A stretch of DNA of 64,000 nt from Tritonibacter mobilis (GTDB taxonomy: Bacteria > Pseudomonadota > Alphaproteobacteria > Rhodobacterales > Rhodobacteraceae): the NCBI RefSeq assembly GCF_001681715.1, contig NZ_LNWY01000011.1:27158-91157 (forward strand), given 5' to 3'. How positions within the stretch are numbered: the first letter of the stretch is position 1; each line of letters starts with the position of its first letter. Shown here one piece after another: positions 63,446 to 64,000 of the stretch. A program made the translations under genes and the position numbers. Under the pieces are notes generated by a model. The model did not search any database, had not been told where the DNA came from, and worked only from the letters and a program-made list of their open reading frames with translations.

Positions 63446-64000
63446 CGATGAGAATCCTCGCGAGGCTTCGGCCGGACCCGTGGGCCGACCGGCTGCGTCC
63501 GAGTAGGACGCGCCAGTTGTCAATGATTAGGATGTCGCCCTGCCGCCAATGAAGCGCGTACGAATGGGCGCGCGTGATCCTGTCCGCGACTAGTTGCATA
63601 GCTTCTCGGCCACGCTCGCCCAGAGGTTCAAGGCAGCCGGGATCGTAGCGCAGAAACGTTCCGCCCGGCGCAAGGATGGTCGAGTAGAAGGATCGTCGAC
63701 CGGTGCGAACGAGGACTGGTGCCTCTTCGAGAAGCGCAAGCTCCTCTCGCTCAAAGCCGAGCTTGCGCCAATCGAGTAACATCGTTGCCGTAGGTGTCTC
63801 GCCTGGATCGATACACCCGAGAAGCAGGTAGCGGCATGGTCTCGGGCGATGACTGAGTTCAATATGAAACGGCAAAGCGCCTAACCCATATTGCGCGCTC
63901 AGGGATCGTGGATGCGCATCTTCGGCGACAATCGGTTGGACAACCTCACGTAGTTGCCCCGAACGTCCGGCAACACGGGTGCCTAGGACGTGTTGACAAA
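63438..64000 (-). CDS. TauD/TfdA-like dioxygenase fold protein, 5-prime end outside the window
   Basis: The frame is open to the window edge, giving 187 codons of C-terminal sequence. LSAQYGLGALPFHIELSHRP carries the first two iron ligands as His-x-Glu, and WRQGDILIIDNWRVLLGRSR then GRSLARILIDA gives the end of the jelly roll. In active relatives the segment reads VLHGR; here the His is Leu, so the distal iron ligand is missing. The protein may bind substrate or nucleic acid without oxygenation. Coupled to the HEPN gene. Confidence 0.75.
   Translation of the reverse strand, partial: CQHVLGTRVAGRSGQLREVVQPIVAEDAHPRSLSAQYGLGALPFHIELSHRPRPCRYLLLGCIDPGETPTATMLLDWRKLGFEREELALLEEAPVLVRTGRRSFYSTILAPGGTFLRYDPGCLEPLGERGREAMQLVADRITRAHSYALHWRQGDILIIDNWRVLLGRSRSAHGSGRSLARILIDA

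Overview
This window looks like chromosomal or large-plasmid DNA of an alphaproteobacterium of the order Rhodobacterales, most likely the Roseobacter group. The evidence is protein flavour rather than a database match: many ABC importers, tightly coupled ATGA gene junctions, FCD-type GntR and LysR regulators beside catabolic operons, and a short secreted two-cysteine protein of a kind I associate with this family. No rRNA, replication gene, CRISPR array or cell-division gene is present, so the replicon type cannot be decided.

Layout. (1) 0.35-6.6 kb: an exopolysaccharide locus with a LuxR-type regulator, a small helical protein, a UDP-glucuronate decarboxylase, a GalE-like epimerase, a membrane family-2 glycosyltransferase and a secreted GH26-like hydrolase. 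(2) 7.3-17.1 kb: a LysR-controlled uptake and catabolic locus with an RraA-like protein, a LuxR solo, an HpcH-type aldolase, three hydrolases and an Fbp-like ABC importer. (3) 17.2-26.6 kb: a LysR gene and the ugp glycerol-3-phosphate/glycerophosphodiester operon, extended by a HAD phosphatase and a Na/Pi cotransporter, then a histidine phosphatase and tRNA-Val. (4) 26.8-34.8 kb: a decayed prophage beside tRNA-Val. Its integrase, HNH nuclease and terminase carry nonsense codons, yet it holds an intact-looking type VI secretion cargo module: DUF4123 adaptor, TNT-domain toxin and two tandem related immunity candidates. (5) 34.8-36.3 kb: scrambled, mostly non-coding DNA. (6) 36.4-41.9 kb: a very GC-rich molybdate/tungstate uptake island that mixes importer types, with two different binding proteins, a BtuCD/MolBC-type core, a molbindin and a MOT1-type permease. 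(7) 41.9-43.3 kb: debris including an SRAP pseudogene. (8) 43.3-55.3 kb: a GntR-controlled peptide-type ABC importer with three amidohydrolases, a racemase and a flavin reductase, suggesting use of a cyclic amide or N-heterocycle. (9) 55.8-60.2 kb: a PmrAB-like two-component system divergent from eptA and dgkA, a lipid A modification unit. (10) 60.3-64.0 kb: an IS21 istA remnant, then a three-gene minus-strand operon that I consider the best candidate for an undescribed system: a TauD-like protein lacking its distal iron ligand, a HEPN-motif protein with a zinc ribbon, and a DUF3644 protein that also has a HEPN motif.

How the parts work together: regions 2, 3, 6 and 8 are nutrient-acquisition modules, each with its own importer. 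Three of the four importers have a stable hairpin directly after the binding-protein gene. Regions 4 to 7 and 10 are accessory DNA with mobile-element traces and conflict-type genes. All functional calls come from reading motifs by eye; no search was run.
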